From Acholeplasmatales bacterium (GTDB taxonomy: Bacteria > Bacillota_I > Bacilli_A > Acholeplasmatales > Anaeroplasmataceae), in NCBI GenBank assembly GCA_017449215.1, contig JAFSJY010000048.1, positions 1-38,495 of the forward strand: 38,495 bases of DNA. The letters are read 5' to 3'. Made by a program: the position numbers and the translations under genes. Of the stretch, positions 1 through 7,732 are shown in pieces; the first letter of the stretch is position 1, and every line of letters starts with the position of its first letter. The notes under the pieces were generated by a model that ran no database searches, had not been told where the DNA came from, and worked only from the letters and a program-made list of their open reading frames with translations.

Positions 1-2
1 AT

Positions 3-107
3 ATCCCGCCTATGACTCACCCATGGAAGAAAGCATCTTTTGACGCTTTCGTAGCTAAACAAAAACACCGCCTTGAATACGATCAAAGCAGTGCTTATAT
101 TAAGTAA
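3..107 (+). CDS. C-terminal end of a transposase-like protein (cut by window edge)
   Basis: An open frame enters from the left edge and stops at TAA 105-107. The last 34 residues include the string TPPM-like IPPMTHPWKKASF followed by a Q-K-H-R-L segment. This tail resembles the C-terminus of integrase-core transposases of the ISNCY/IS1202 kind; that is recalled family resemblance, not a search result. Base composition is visibly richer in GC than the surrounding genes, which fits a transferred element. Only the tail is present, so neither catalytic residues nor intactness can be judged. The short stretch to about position 135 may contain the element's right end. Confidence 0.45.
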   Translation: MPPMTHPWKKASFDAFVAKQKHRLEYDQSSAYIK

Positions 108-131
108 ATTATAGGAACTTTTCAAAAGTCA

Positions 132-160
132 TTGACACAAAAATTTAAATATTTTGTCAT
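132..160 (+). promoter_or_regulatory. Candidate ispG promoter, possibly within the IS end
   Basis: A perfect -35 TTGACA lies at 132-137, and 17 nt later TGTCAT (155-160) is a 4/6 match to the -10 consensus. The same stretch is an imperfect palindrome: TGACA at 133 is mirrored by TGTCA at about 155-159 across an A/T core. It lies just after the transposase stop codon, so it could equally be part of the element's terminal repeat acting as an outward promoter. Confidence 0.4.
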
Positions 161-207
161 ACTAGATTTATTAATGTCCTAGTTGTAAAATAGATATGGT
201 GATAAAT

Positions 208-1245
208 ATGATAAAAAGAGAAAATACTTTAGTAGTAAAAGTAGGAAATAAATATATTGGTGGAGACAATCCAATTTTAATTCAAAGTATGACTAATACT
301 AAAACAAAGGACGTTGAGGCAACAGTAAATCAAATCCTAAGCCTAGAGGAATTAGGATGCGATATTATAAGAGTTGCAGTATTAGATAAAGAGGATGCTT
401 ATTCTATTGGAGAAATCAAAAAAAGAATTCATATTCCATTAGTAGCTGATATTCATTTCAATCCTGAATATGCAATTATAGCTATTAAGCAGGGTGTGGA
501 TAAGATTAGATTAAATCCAGGAAATATTTCTGATAAAAATAAAATTGTAGAAATAGTTAATCTATGTAAAGAAAAAAATATCCCAATTAGAATTGGAGTA
601 AATGCTGGTTCCTTACCTAAAGGTATGGAGGTTAATGCCGAAAATATGATTAAGGCTGCTAAATCCCATATCGATATATTAGAGGAATTAGATTTCCATA
701 ATATAGTATTATCAATAAAGGCATCAAATTGTGATTTAGCTGAGGAGGCATATACATTAGCCGCTAGTACATTCCCTTATCCACTTCATGTAGGTATCAC
801 AGAGGCTGGTACTGACTTTAAGGGCTTAATTACATCTTCTATTGGATTATATAGAATATTATCTAAGGGAATAGGTAATACAATTAGAGTATCATTAACT
901 GCAGATCCTAGATTAGAGGTTAAGGCTGCTAGAGACATTTTAAAGGAATTAAAGCTAATTAATAATGTTCCGGTAATAACATCTTGCCCAACATGTGGTA
1001 GAACACAAATAGATTTAATACCACTTGCACATCAGGTTGAGGAATTCCTATATACAGTTAAAAAGGATATCCATGTTGCTGTTATGGGCTGTGTAGTAAA
1101 TGGTCCAGGTGAGGCAAGAGAGGCCGACCTAGGTATAGCTGGTGGGGTTGGTGAGGCTTTAATCTTTAAAAAGGGTGTGCCTTTAAGAAAGGTTAAAGAG
1201 GAAGATATTATATCAGAATTAAAGAAAGAAATTGATAACATGTAA
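208..1245 (+). CDS. ispG: 4-hydroxy-3-methylbut-2-en-1-yl diphosphate synthase (flavodoxin/ferredoxin-dependent), IspG/GcpE
   Basis: Penultimate step of the MEP isoprenoid pathway: reductive ring opening of MEcPP to HMBPP by a cytoplasmic [4Fe-4S] enzyme. The product is 345 aa, the usual bacterial length. Visible hallmarks are the N-terminal QSMTNTKTKDVEATVNQI, the TIM-barrel VADIHF and INPGN-like LNPGN segments, and the C-terminal cluster ligands C260, C263 (SCPTCGRT) and C295 (GCVVNGPGEA), with conserved Glu302 after the last Cys. I chose ATG 208 because GGTGA (198-202) sits 5 nt before it, whereas the upstream in-frame ATG 196 has no SD. The gene stands alone between the IS fragment and a bidirectional terminator. 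It needs a one-electron donor; a flavodoxin is encoded at 32255-32653. Confidence 0.95.
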   Translation: MIKRENTLVVKVGNKYIGGDNPILIQSMTNTKTKDVEATVNQILSLEELGCDIIRVAVLDKEDAYSIGEIKKRIHIPLVADIHFNPEYAIIAIKQGVDKIRLNPGNISDKNKIVEIVNLCKEKNIPIRIGVNAGSLPKGMEVNAENMIKAAKSHIDILEELDFHNIVLSIKASNCDLAEEAYTLAASTFPYPLHVGITEAGTDFKGLITSSIGLYRILSKGIGNTIRVSLTADPRLEVKAARDILKELKLINNVPVITSCPTCGRTQIDLIPLAHQVEEFLYTVKKDIHVAVMGCVVNGPGEAREADLGIAGGVGEALIFKKGVPLRKVKEEDIISELKKEIDNM

Positions 1246-1246
1246 A

Positions 1247-1270
1247 AAGAGAGCACAGCAGTGCTCTTTT
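1247..1270. terminator. Bidirectional terminator between ispG and the convergent GGDEF-like gene
   Basis: Stem GAGCAC (1251-1256) / GTGCTC (1261-1266) with loop AGCA, extended by A/T pairs. It is followed by a T-run on the plus strand and preceded by an A-run that gives a T-run on the minus strand. It serves both convergent genes. Confidence 0.85.
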
Positions 1271-1278
1271 CTTATGTC

Positions 1279-2343
1279 TTATTGGTCTCCTTCATTCTTA
1301 CTTCTATTATAAATAATAGTTCCAAGTAGCTTAGCAGCAAATGTATATAAAACCTTATCCTTAGATTCCCAAGTATGGCTATTACCAACCATCTCTACTC
1401 TTAAAATACCATATTTAGTATCATTACATGCTATTTCAACGCAAAGCGCTGAATTAATAGTATTCTTTACATAGAATTCATATAATGATCTATCTTCTCC
1501 TGCTATTGCTGCCTTACGAGCATTAACAAAGAATAATCCATTATCATCAAATCTATTACAAATGCTATTATATTCCATTGGTGGAACCTCTTTATTTTGG
1601 CAATTAGTTCCAATAAATTTAGCTAATACGGCATTCTTAGATTGAACAGATAAATGATCTGGATTCATAAAATCACCTAATTCTTTAATTATACCATCAA
1701 TTAAATCCTTAGTAGTTTTAGATCTATTAGCGATATTAAATAAATCACTAATAATTTCTACTGTTGAGAATTCAGTAACCTTTACCTCATTTAAAACAAT
1801 ATGAGAATGCTTAGCAGCTAGATAAATAATAAAGCATGGCTTACCTTTTTCTTTTCCTCTTACTAATGCCTTATTAGTAGTTAATAATAATCCTTCAACA
1901 TCCTGATTATCAATTGGGTATCTAGAAATACCAGTAGTAAATGAAACAGGAACCTCACCATTTAGAATCTTCTTAGTTTGTAAATCCATATTGACATTAT
2001 GGAATACCATCCAAACATCATTATATTCATTCATACCATCCAATAATACTAAATATCTATCATCACCATATTTAGCAACCATTCCCTTTTCACCAATGGC
2101 CTTGAATAATGATTCTCTACACATAGTTAATAAATTAGCACAGTCATTATTACCGTAGTTCTTATTTAAAAATTGATAGCTATCGGCAATACAAATTGCT
2201 AAAGAAAATGGCTCCTTATGTCTAATAAGATAATCTGCATACTTTAAAATTGTTTCCTTATTAAATAATCTTTTCTCCTCTTCTGGATCATAATCGATAT
2301 CTAATTCCTTAAAAAACATAGCCCTATACTTGCACTCTGCCAT
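1279..2343 (-). CDS. Degenerate GGDEF-domain protein with C-terminal GAF-like domain
   Basis: 354 aa, soluble. Residues 25-180 follow the GGDEF (diguanylate cyclase) fold: a FNKETILKYADYLI helix, the strand AICIADSYQFLN with Asp54 in the usual metal position, and a strand-turn-strand at 91-102. The signature is YGDDR (92-96) instead of GG(D/E)EF, so cyclase activity is unlikely (inference). Residues 190-350 resemble a GAF domain with an N-terminal helix (TVEIISDLFNIAN) and a final strand-helix. It is therefore probably a ligand- or partner-binding sensor. Start ATG 2343 is preceded by AAGGGG. An in-frame GTG at 2350-2352 lies within that SD and is rejected. Monocistronic, with its own promoter and a terminator on each side. 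Confidence 0.7.
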   Translation of the reverse strand: MAECKYRAMFFKELDIDYDPEEEKRLFNKETILKYADYLIRHKEPFSLAICIADSYQFLNKNYGNNDCANLLTMCRESLFKAIGEKGMVAKYGDDRYLVLLDGMNEYNDVWMVFHNVNMDLQTKKILNGEVPVSFTTGISRYPIDNQDVEGLLLTTNKALVRGKEKGKPCFIIYLAAKHSHIVLNEVKVTEFSTVEIISDLFNIANRSKTTKDLIDGIIKELGDFMNPDHLSVQSKNAVLAKFIGTNCQNKEVPPMEYNSICNRFDDNGLFFVNARKAAIAGEDRSLYEFYVKNTINSALCVEIACNDTKYGILRVEMVGNSHTWESKDKVLYTFAAKLLGTIIYNRSKNEGDQ

Positions 2344-2382
2344 AAAAATCACCCCTTATATTAATATTACTAAACCGATATC

Positions 2383-2412
2383 CTTATATTTTAATTTTAA
2401 ACCAATAATCAA
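2383..2412 (-). promoter_or_regulatory. Candidate promoter of the GGDEF-like gene
   Basis: On the minus strand TTGATT (2407-2412) is followed after 18 nt by TATAAG (2383-2388), about 40 nt upstream of the start codon. The match is moderate. Confidence 0.4.
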
Positions 2413-2432
2413 AAAGTATCAATAGTTAGACT

Positions 2433-2464
2433 TAAAAATAAAAACTGTGTATTATTTTACACAG
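2433..2464 (-). terminator. Intrinsic terminator of the 194-aa gene
   Basis: Minus-strand stem CTGTGTA / TACACAG (2458-2464 with 2445-2451), 6-nt loop, then a long T-rich tract. It lies immediately after the stop codon at 2468. Confidence 0.85.
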
Positions 2465-2467
2465 CTT

Positions 2468-3052
2468 CTATTTCTTAACTATTCCCTTTAGCATGTCTAT
2501 AATTACCTTACATACAGTAATCATACAATTATTATTAGATTTAATAGTATCCTTTAATTCCTTATTCCCAGGCTCAATATTTAATGCAATACCATCATCT
2601 GTTTCAGTAAATGCACCACCAATTGCTTGCTTAGAAAAATGAACACCCTCACAAGCAAATTTATATAATCTATCAAAGCCCTTATATTTTTCAGATACCT
2701 TTCTTTTTAAATATCCATCAGACATATTTTGTTCTTCATTAATCATTATTTGATTAACCTGCTCATTATTATTAATCATATCCATATATTTAATAATACC
2801 TAATTCATTAACTGATTCTAATGCTAAGCAGTTATCACATAATAATCTTAATAATGATATTTGAACAGTAACAATATAATTCTTAACAGCATATTTGCTT
2901 ACAGCTAATATATCAATAGTCTTCTTTATAATCATCGCAGATAAGACTACCTCTCTAGCTAATTTATCATTTTTATATAAATAATAAATGGATTTCATCA
3001 TATCCTGAAATGTCTTTATCATTTCATCTATTTTTTGTATTTCTTCCTTCAT
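2468..3052 (-). CDS. Uncharacterised alpha-helical protein (194 aa)
   Basis: I do not recognise this protein with confidence. It is soluble and almost entirely helical in appearance. It has a central segment of the form ISLLRLLCDNCLALESVNEL followed by FDRLYKFACEGVHFSKQAI and a C-terminal basic tail. The pattern 'helical LR..LE. segment, then a Y..FACEGVH-like helix' is reminiscent of DUF5677/AbiV-type helical proteins, but this is only a shape resemblance. SD GGTGG lies 4 nt before the ATG. The gene has its own extended -10 promoter and a strong terminator, so it is monocistronic. Confidence 0.55.
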   Translation of the reverse strand: MKEEIQKIDEMIKTFQDMMKSIYYLYKNDKLAREVVLSAMIIKKTIDILAVSKYAVKNYIVTVQISLLRLLCDNCLALESVNELGIIKYMDMINNNEQVNQIMINEEQNMSDGYLKRKVSEKYKGFDRLYKFACEGVHFSKQAIGGAFTETDDGIALNIEPGNKELKDTIKSNNNCMITVCKVIIDMLKGIVKK

Positions 3053-3067
3053 ACTACCACCGATTTT

Positions 3068-3076
3068 ATTATAACA
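3068..3076 (-). promoter_or_regulatory. Extended -10 promoter of the 194-aa gene
   Basis: On the minus strand TGTTATAAT forms a perfect extended -10 element (TATAAT at 3068-3073 of the plus coordinates). It lies 15-20 nt before the start codon and directly downstream of the upstream gene's terminator hairpin. No good -35 is seen, which fits extended -10 promoters. Confidence 0.6.
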
Positions 3077-3106
3077 AAAAGTCCGTTATCCGGACTTAGT
3101 TTTTTT
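3076..3106. terminator. Terminator after the 214-aa gene
   Basis: Stem AAGTCCG (3079-3085) / CGGACTT (3091-3097) with a 5-nt loop. The minus-strand reading is followed by TTTTTG. The plus-strand side also carries a T-run that overlaps the stop codon region at 3105. Confidence 0.8.
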
Positions 3107-3749
3107 ATTTAACATTATCAATATAATAAAAATTATTTAAATATTTAAAGGAAATAAATAATTCTATTAATTCGCCACCATTTTTCTTAAAAATAAATTT
3201 ACCACTAAAATCCTTATTATTAAATAAAACCAATATATTTGATTTAGTAGCCATTTCTAAATTATTATCACATTTATTTTTAAAATCCCAATCCTCATAT
3301 CCTAAATATTTTAAAAATAAGCCTTCATTTTTTATAAGCTTAATATGATTATCATCCTTTAAAATAATAGTTTTATTCATATTTTCTAATTCATTAGGAA
3401 TAATTAATATATTAGGGAAAAAGATTCTATCATATTTTTTATATAATGCTTCATCTAAAATAGAATAAATCAATATATCATAAACCATATCCTCATAATC
3501 ACTTATTATTCTTACAAATAATCTTTGATTACCTACTTCTATAAAATATTTATATTCATTATGATTTTCAGCAATCTTAGTTATTCTTTCCTTTAAAATT
3601 TTATATGAATCATATATTTGATGTTTAAGAAGAATTTCTTTATCAAATCCTGCGAAACAATCATTATCAAATGAATAAAATAATGCTCTAAACAAATCTC
3701 TATCTAATTTTTCATTTTTAATAAAAAGCATATCTAATATTTTTTTCAT
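3105..3749 (-). CDS. Uncharacterised protein encoded directly after cysK (214 aa)
   Basis: I do not recognise this gene. It encodes a 214-aa soluble protein rich in Lys, Asn, Phe and Tyr, with no signal peptide or transmembrane helix. A central hydrophobic strand pattern (YFIEVGNQRLFVRIISDYED, then FFPNILIIPNEL) suggests a mixed alpha/beta fold. Its ATG is only 2 nt beyond the cysK stop codon and lacks a strong SD, so it is probably translationally coupled to cysK. It is followed by a good terminator and therefore ends the operon. Its very high AT content may reflect weak constraint. No function is assigned. Confidence 0.6.
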   Translation of the reverse strand: MKKILDMLFIKNEKLDRDLFRALFYSFDNDCFAGFDKEILLKHQIYDSYKILKERITKIAENHNEYKYFIEVGNQRLFVRIISDYEDMVYDILIYSILDEALYKKYDRIFFPNILIIPNELENMNKTIILKDDNHIKLIKNEGLFLKYLGYEDWDFKNKCDNNLEMATKSNILVLFNNKDFSGKFIFKKNGGELIELFISFKYLNNFYYIDNVK

Positions 3750-3751
3750 TC

Positions 3752-4681
3752 TTATTCACTAAATAAATCTGTAGATAAATATCTATCTCCAGTATCAGGT
3801 AATAATACAACAATATTCTTACCTCTATTTTCTTCTCTTCTTGCCTCTAATATACCAGCAAATAAAGAAGCACCTGCAGATATACCAACTAGCATTCCTT
3901 CTGTCTTAGCTAAGGCTCTTGTTGCCTCATATGCATCCTCAGCATCAATTGCTAATACAACATCAACATATTCCTTATAATAATTTTCAGGAATGAAATT
4001 AGCACCAATACCTTGAATCTTATGTGGTCCTGCAAAGCCCTTAGTAATAAGTGGTGATGAGGCTGGTTCTACACCAACAATTGAAATATTCTTATTCTTT
4101 TCCTTTAAATATTTACCAACACCAGATATAGTACCACCAGTACCAATACCAGCAATAAACATATCTACCTTACCATCAGTATCATTCCAAATTTCAGGTC
4201 CTGTAGTTTTATAATGAGCAAGTGGATTAGCTGGATTTTCAAATTGACCAGCAATAATAGAGCCAGGAATTTCCTTCTTTAATTCATTAGCCTTTTCAAT
4301 AGAACCCTTCATACCTAAAGCACCAGGTGTTTTAATAACCTCGGCACCATATGCCTCCATTAGCTTAATTCTTTCAATAGACATAGTATCAGGTAATACA
4401 ATAATACATTTATATCCTCTTACTGCAGATATTGCACAAAGACCAATACCAGTATTACCAGATGTAGGCTCAATAATAGTCGCACCCTTCTTTAATAAGC
4501 CATTCTTCTCAGCATCTAAAATCATTTCAAGTGCTACTCTATCCTTCACTGAACCTGCTGGATTTACTGATTCTAGCTTTACTAATAAATTAGCCTTTAA
4601 ATCATATTCCTTACTAAAATTATTTAATTTAATAAGGGGTGTATTACCAATTATTTCTGTAACATCATTTTTAATATTCAT
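3752..4681 (-). CDS. cysK: Cysteine synthase (O-acetylserine sulfhydrylase)
   Basis: PLP enzyme that makes L-cysteine from O-acetylserine and sulfide in the cytoplasm. The product is 309 aa, as usual for CysK. It starts with EIIGNTPLIKL, carries the PLP Schiff-base lysine at about K46 (PAGSVKDR), the substrate/phosphate loop TSGNTG (73-78) and the glycine-rich GIGTGGTISGVGKYLKE that binds the PLP phosphate. Start ATG 4681 follows GAGGAGAG. A longer frame to 4732 would overlap the upstream gene and has no SD, so it is rejected. It lies 31 nt after the 127-aa gene and 2 nt before the 214-aa gene, giving a three-gene operon. CysK and CysM/cystathionine beta-synthase are close relatives; the length and motifs fit CysK best. 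Confidence 0.92.
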   Translation of the reverse strand: MNIKNDVTEIIGNTPLIKLNNFSKEYDLKANLLVKLESVNPAGSVKDRVALEMILDAEKNGLLKKGATIIEPTSGNTGIGLCAISAVRGYKCIIVLPDTMSIERIKLMEAYGAEVIKTPGALGMKGSIEKANELKKEIPGSIIAGQFENPANPLAHYKTTGPEIWNDTDGKVDMFIAGIGTGGTISGVGKYLKEKNKNISIVGVEPASSPLITKGFAGPHKIQGIGANFIPENYYKEYVDVVLAIDAEDAYEATRALAKTEGMLVGISAGASLFAGILEARREENRGKNIVVLLPDTGDRYLSTDLFSE

Positions 4682-4712
4682 AATTCTCTCCTCAATTTCT
4701 AATACTATTTTA

Positions 4713-5096
4713 TTACAAATTAATCTTTTCAAAAACTAATTTTTCAGTATTTCTTAAAATAGACATATTATTAGCTAAATATTCATTGATTTGAGAAAGA
4801 TTACCATAATCTAATCCTGATAGCATTCTAATAGAATCCTTAACATATCCATTACCAGATATTTCAAATTTATCCTTCATAGCAATTCTAACAACAAATC
4901 TTAAATCATTAGATACTCTTCTATCTAATAATATTCTTTTCTTTTGATGCTCCAAAAGATTATTACTCATATAAGTAAATCCTAAATTATCACTAATTCT
5001 ACATAACATCTTTTCATAGAAAATATCTCCATCAAATTCTCCATTAGAGAATAATAGATTATTATCCTTATCATAAGCGGAAATTTTTAATTTCAT
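4713..5096 (-). CDS. Uncharacterised small protein leading the cysK operon (127 aa)
   Basis: I do not recognise this gene. The 127-aa product is soluble, charged and of mixed alpha/beta character, beginning with a beta-hairpin-like KLKISAYDKDNNLLFSNGEF. It has no Cys-rich or metal motif and no membrane segment. Start ATG 5096 follows a very strong SD (AAGGAGGCG). It is divergent from the GH28 gene, with about 70 nt between them, and lies 31 nt upstream of cysK with no terminator between. Co-transcription with cysK is likely, but a role in sulfur metabolism is only guilt by association. Confidence 0.6.
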   Translation of the reverse strand: MKLKISAYDKDNNLLFSNGEFDGDIFYEKMLCRISDNLGFTYMSNNLLEHQKKRILLDRRVSNDLRFVVRIAMKDKFEISGNGYVKDSIRMLSGLDYGNLSQINEYLANNMSILRNTEKLVFEKINL

Positions 5097-5164
5097 AAAA
5101 TTCGCCTCCTTGTATTTATTTATTTTTAAATATAATAATGTTAAAATTGAATCGAGGTGTTTCT
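5097..5164. promoter_or_regulatory. Divergent promoter region (cysK operon / GH28-AEC operon)
   Basis: The 68-nt interval contains both SDs, a plus-strand TATAAT at 5131-5136 with TTGTAT 15 nt upstream (spacing short), and AT-rich minus-strand -10-like boxes. The two promoters must overlap, so the two operons may be expressed in opposition. No clear operator palindrome is visible. Confidence 0.35.
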
Positions 5165-6649
5165 ATGAAAATATTATACACTACCACGCATTCAGTTTCA
5201 ATAGAGCTTCAATCTATTAACCCATATTATCATAATGAATATGATGTATATTTAAATGATGAATTCATTAAAAAAGATAATAAAAATATCTTTTCTTTAT
5301 TTAATTTAAATCCCAATACTCTATACAAATTAAGAGTTAATAATAATGAGCTCATATTCAAAACAAAATACGAATCAGTTTTATTGGATGTAAAAAGATT
5401 TAATGCCAAAGGCGATGGATTAACTAATGACACAGCATTTATACAGGCTGCAATTTCAGCATGTCCAAATAATGGCACAGTTTATATTCCAAAGGGAATC
5501 TATTTAATAACATCTTTATATTTAAAATCAAATATCACATTATATTTAGATAAGGATGCAAAATTAATATCAAATATTAATAGATTAGATTATCCAATTC
5601 ATCCAGGTAACTATTTAGGAATATGGGAAGGAATTGAACAGGATAATTTCGCATCTACATTAAATTTAATTAATGTCTCTAATGTAGATATCATTGGAGA
5701 GGGCATAGTTGATGGTAGAGCAGAATTATCAGATTGGTATATAAATCATAGAATTAAAAATATCGCCTGGAGAGGCCACCTCTTCTATTCCTATAAATCA
5801 GATAATATAAATATCATTGGTACTACCTTTACTCATAGTATGTCTTGGACAATTCACCCCTATATGTCAAATGATATTAATATCATAAATATCAAAATCA
5901 TAAATGATAAAAATATGCCAACAACTGATGGAATAGACCCTGATTGCTCCAAAAATATAACAATCAAGGGCTCATATATTTCAGTAGGTGATGATAGTAT
6001 AGTTTTAAAATCAGGATCTTATGATTTAGCCAAAAAATATAAAATACCTACAGAGAATATATTAATTGAAAATAATCTAATAGAAAATGGCCATGGAGGA
6101 GTTGTATTTGGCTCTGAGTTATCTGGTGGAATTAAAAATATAACAGTAAAAAATTGTATATTTAAAAATGGCGATAGAGGCTTAAGAATAAAAACAAGAC
6201 GAGGCAGAGGCCATATCGGTATTATAGATAATATTAATTTTGATAATATAATAATGGAAAATATCAAAACTCCTTTTGTAATAAATATGTATTATAATAT
6301 GGGAAATGCCGGAGGACACGAGGAATATGTATGGACTAAATCAAAATTACCATTTAATGATTTAACTCCAGTATTAGGTAAATTCTTATTTAAAAATATG
6401 AATTGTAATAATGTTTCATATGCAGGTGGAGTATTCCTAGGATTACCTGAATCTAAAATAAAGGAAATAAAAATACAAAATGTAGTATTTAATTATGATA
6501 CAGATTCTAAGCCTGGCTTTCCTGTTATGATAGAGCATAAAAAAGAAATGAATAGAGTAGGTATTTACATATTAAATGTTGAAAATTTAATATTAGATGC
6601 TGTAAAATTTAATGGAAATATCGGAAATGATATTTTGGAGGAAGAATAA
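5165..6649 (+). CDS. Glycoside hydrolase family 28 (polygalacturonase-like), cytoplasmic
   Basis: 494-aa pectinase-family enzyme. Residues 1-68 look like a small FN3-like domain (YDVYLNDEFI, LNPNTLYKLRV). From residue 73 the right-handed parallel beta-helix starts with the typical VKRFNAKGDGLTNDTAFIQAA and PKGIYLI. Catalytic GH28 motifs are all present: TDGID (254-258), GDD (275-277), GHGG (309-312) and RIK (341-343). There is no signal peptide, so it should act on imported oligogalacturonides rather than polymeric pectin (inference). Start ATG 5165 has SD CGAGGTG 8 nt upstream; an ATG at 5138 lacks one. The stop codon overlaps the start of the AEC transporter gene, indicating coupled expression. 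Confidence 0.88.
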   Translation: MKILYTTTHSVSIELQSINPYYHNEYDVYLNDEFIKKDNKNIFSLFNLNPNTLYKLRVNNNELIFKTKYESVLLDVKRFNAKGDGLTNDTAFIQAAISACPNNGTVYIPKGIYLITSLYLKSNITLYLDKDAKLISNINRLDYPIHPGNYLGIWEGIEQDNFASTLNLINVSNVDIIGEGIVDGRAELSDWYINHRIKNIAWRGHLFYSYKSDNINIIGTTFTHSMSWTIHPYMSNDINIINIKIINDKNMPTTDGIDPDCSKNITIKGSYISVGDDSIVLKSGSYDLAKKYKIPTENILIENNLIENGHGGVVFGSELSGGIKNITVKNCIFKNGDRGLRIKTRRGRGHIGIIDNINFDNIIMENIKTPFVINMYYNMGNAGGHEEYVWTKSKLPFNDLTPVLGKFLFKNMNCNNVSYAGGVFLGLPESKIKEIKIQNVVFNYDTDSKPGFPVMIEHKKEMNRVGIYILNVENLILDAVKFNGNIGNDILEEE

Positions 6650-7677
6650 TGGAAAGCTTATTATTTACTTTAAATGCTGTATTACCAATAATATTATGTA
6701 TTGTTGTTGGATATATAGTTAAATTATTAAAAATATTCCCAGATGATTTCTGGTCAAAATTAAATAAATTATGCTTCAGAGTATTATTACCAGTTCTCCT
6801 ATTTAAAAATATCTATGATATTAAATCTATTACCCTATTAGGAGAAAACTGGCAAGCATTAGTATTTTGCTCACTTGCTATAGTAGCTGTATTCTTTATA
6901 GGCTTATTAGTTGTAATGTTTACAATTAAGGATAATAGACAAAAGGGTGTAATACTTCAATGTATATTTAGATCTAATTATGCAATAATAGGCATAGGCT
7001 TAATTGAGCTTTTAGCAACCGGTGGTGATGTAGCATTAGCTAAAGGTATAGGATCAGTAATAGCTGCCTTATCAATTCCTATTTTTAATATATTAGCTAT
7101 TATTTCTCTTACAATATTCATTAAAGAGGATGGAAAGAAATTTTCTATAAAGGATACATTAATAAAAATTTGTAAAAATCCATTAATCATTGGTGTAGTA
7201 TTAGGTCTTATTTTTATAAGCTTTAGAGCATTAATACCAAATGATTCAAATGGAAATCCAGAATGGACATTTAGATATTTCAGTGATTATGGTGGAAATG
7301 ATACATTCATTTACACAACAATAAAATATCTAGCTCAGGCTGCTTCTCCTATTGCTTTAATAGCATTAGGTGGTGGATTCTCATTTAGTGCTGTATCTAA
7401 ATTAAAATTCCAAATCATAATAGGTACAGTAGCTAGGGTTGTGGCTGTCCCTGTATTATGCTTATTTGTGGCTTACTTATTAAAATTTGATAAGCCATAT
7501 TTCCCAGCTTTAATAGCATTATTTGGTACACCGGTTGCCGTATCTAGTGCTCCAATGAGTGCTGAGATGAATAATGATGGAGAGCTCGCAGGGCAATTAG
7601 TTGTATGGACAACACTCGCATCCGCATTTACTTTATTCGCTATAGTATTAGTATGTAAATCTGCAGGACTTTTATAA
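6649..7677 (+). CDS. AEC-family (auxin efflux carrier-type) membrane transporter
   Basis: 342-aa integral membrane protein with about ten hydrophobic segments in two five-helix halves. It has the family's N-terminal PIILCIVVGYIVKLLKIFPDDFWSKLNKLCFRVLLPVLLF pattern (short form: hydrophobic helix, polar turn, LPxLLF), a conserved Asn in RSNYAIIGIGL and a second-half ALGGGFSF. AEC members move organic acids such as malate across the cytoplasmic membrane. Here the one-base overlap (TAATG) with the GH28 gene suggests a uronate or sugar-acid substrate, but direction and substrate are not readable from sequence. SD GGAGGAA lies within the end of the GH28 gene. The operon ends at the strong terminator 7681-7726. 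Confidence 0.85.
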   Translation: MESLLFTLNAVLPIILCIVVGYIVKLLKIFPDDFWSKLNKLCFRVLLPVLLFKNIYDIKSITLLGENWQALVFCSLAIVAVFFIGLLVVMFTIKDNRQKGVILQCIFRSNYAIIGIGLIELLATGGDVALAKGIGSVIAALSIPIFNILAIISLTIFIKEDGKKFSIKDTLIKICKNPLIIGVVLGLIFISFRALIPNDSNGNPEWTFRYFSDYGGNDTFIYTTIKYLAQAASPIALIALGGGFSFSAVSKLKFQIIIGTVARVVAVPVLCLFVAYLLKFDKPYFPALIALFGTPVAVSSAPMSAEMNNDGELAGQLVVWTTLASAFTLFAIVLVCKSAGLL

Positions 7678-7680
7678 AAC

Positions 7681-7726
7681 AAAAAGATAATCAATTGGCT
7701 TCAAGCTATAATGATTATCTTTTTTT
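7681..7726. terminator. Strong bidirectional terminator
   Basis: A long stem AAAAAGATAATCA (7681-7693) / TGATTATCTTTTT (7712-7724) gives T-runs in both directions. It serves the AEC gene from the left and the convergent ABC permease from the right. Confidence 0.9.
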
Positions 7727-7732
7727 ATCTTA

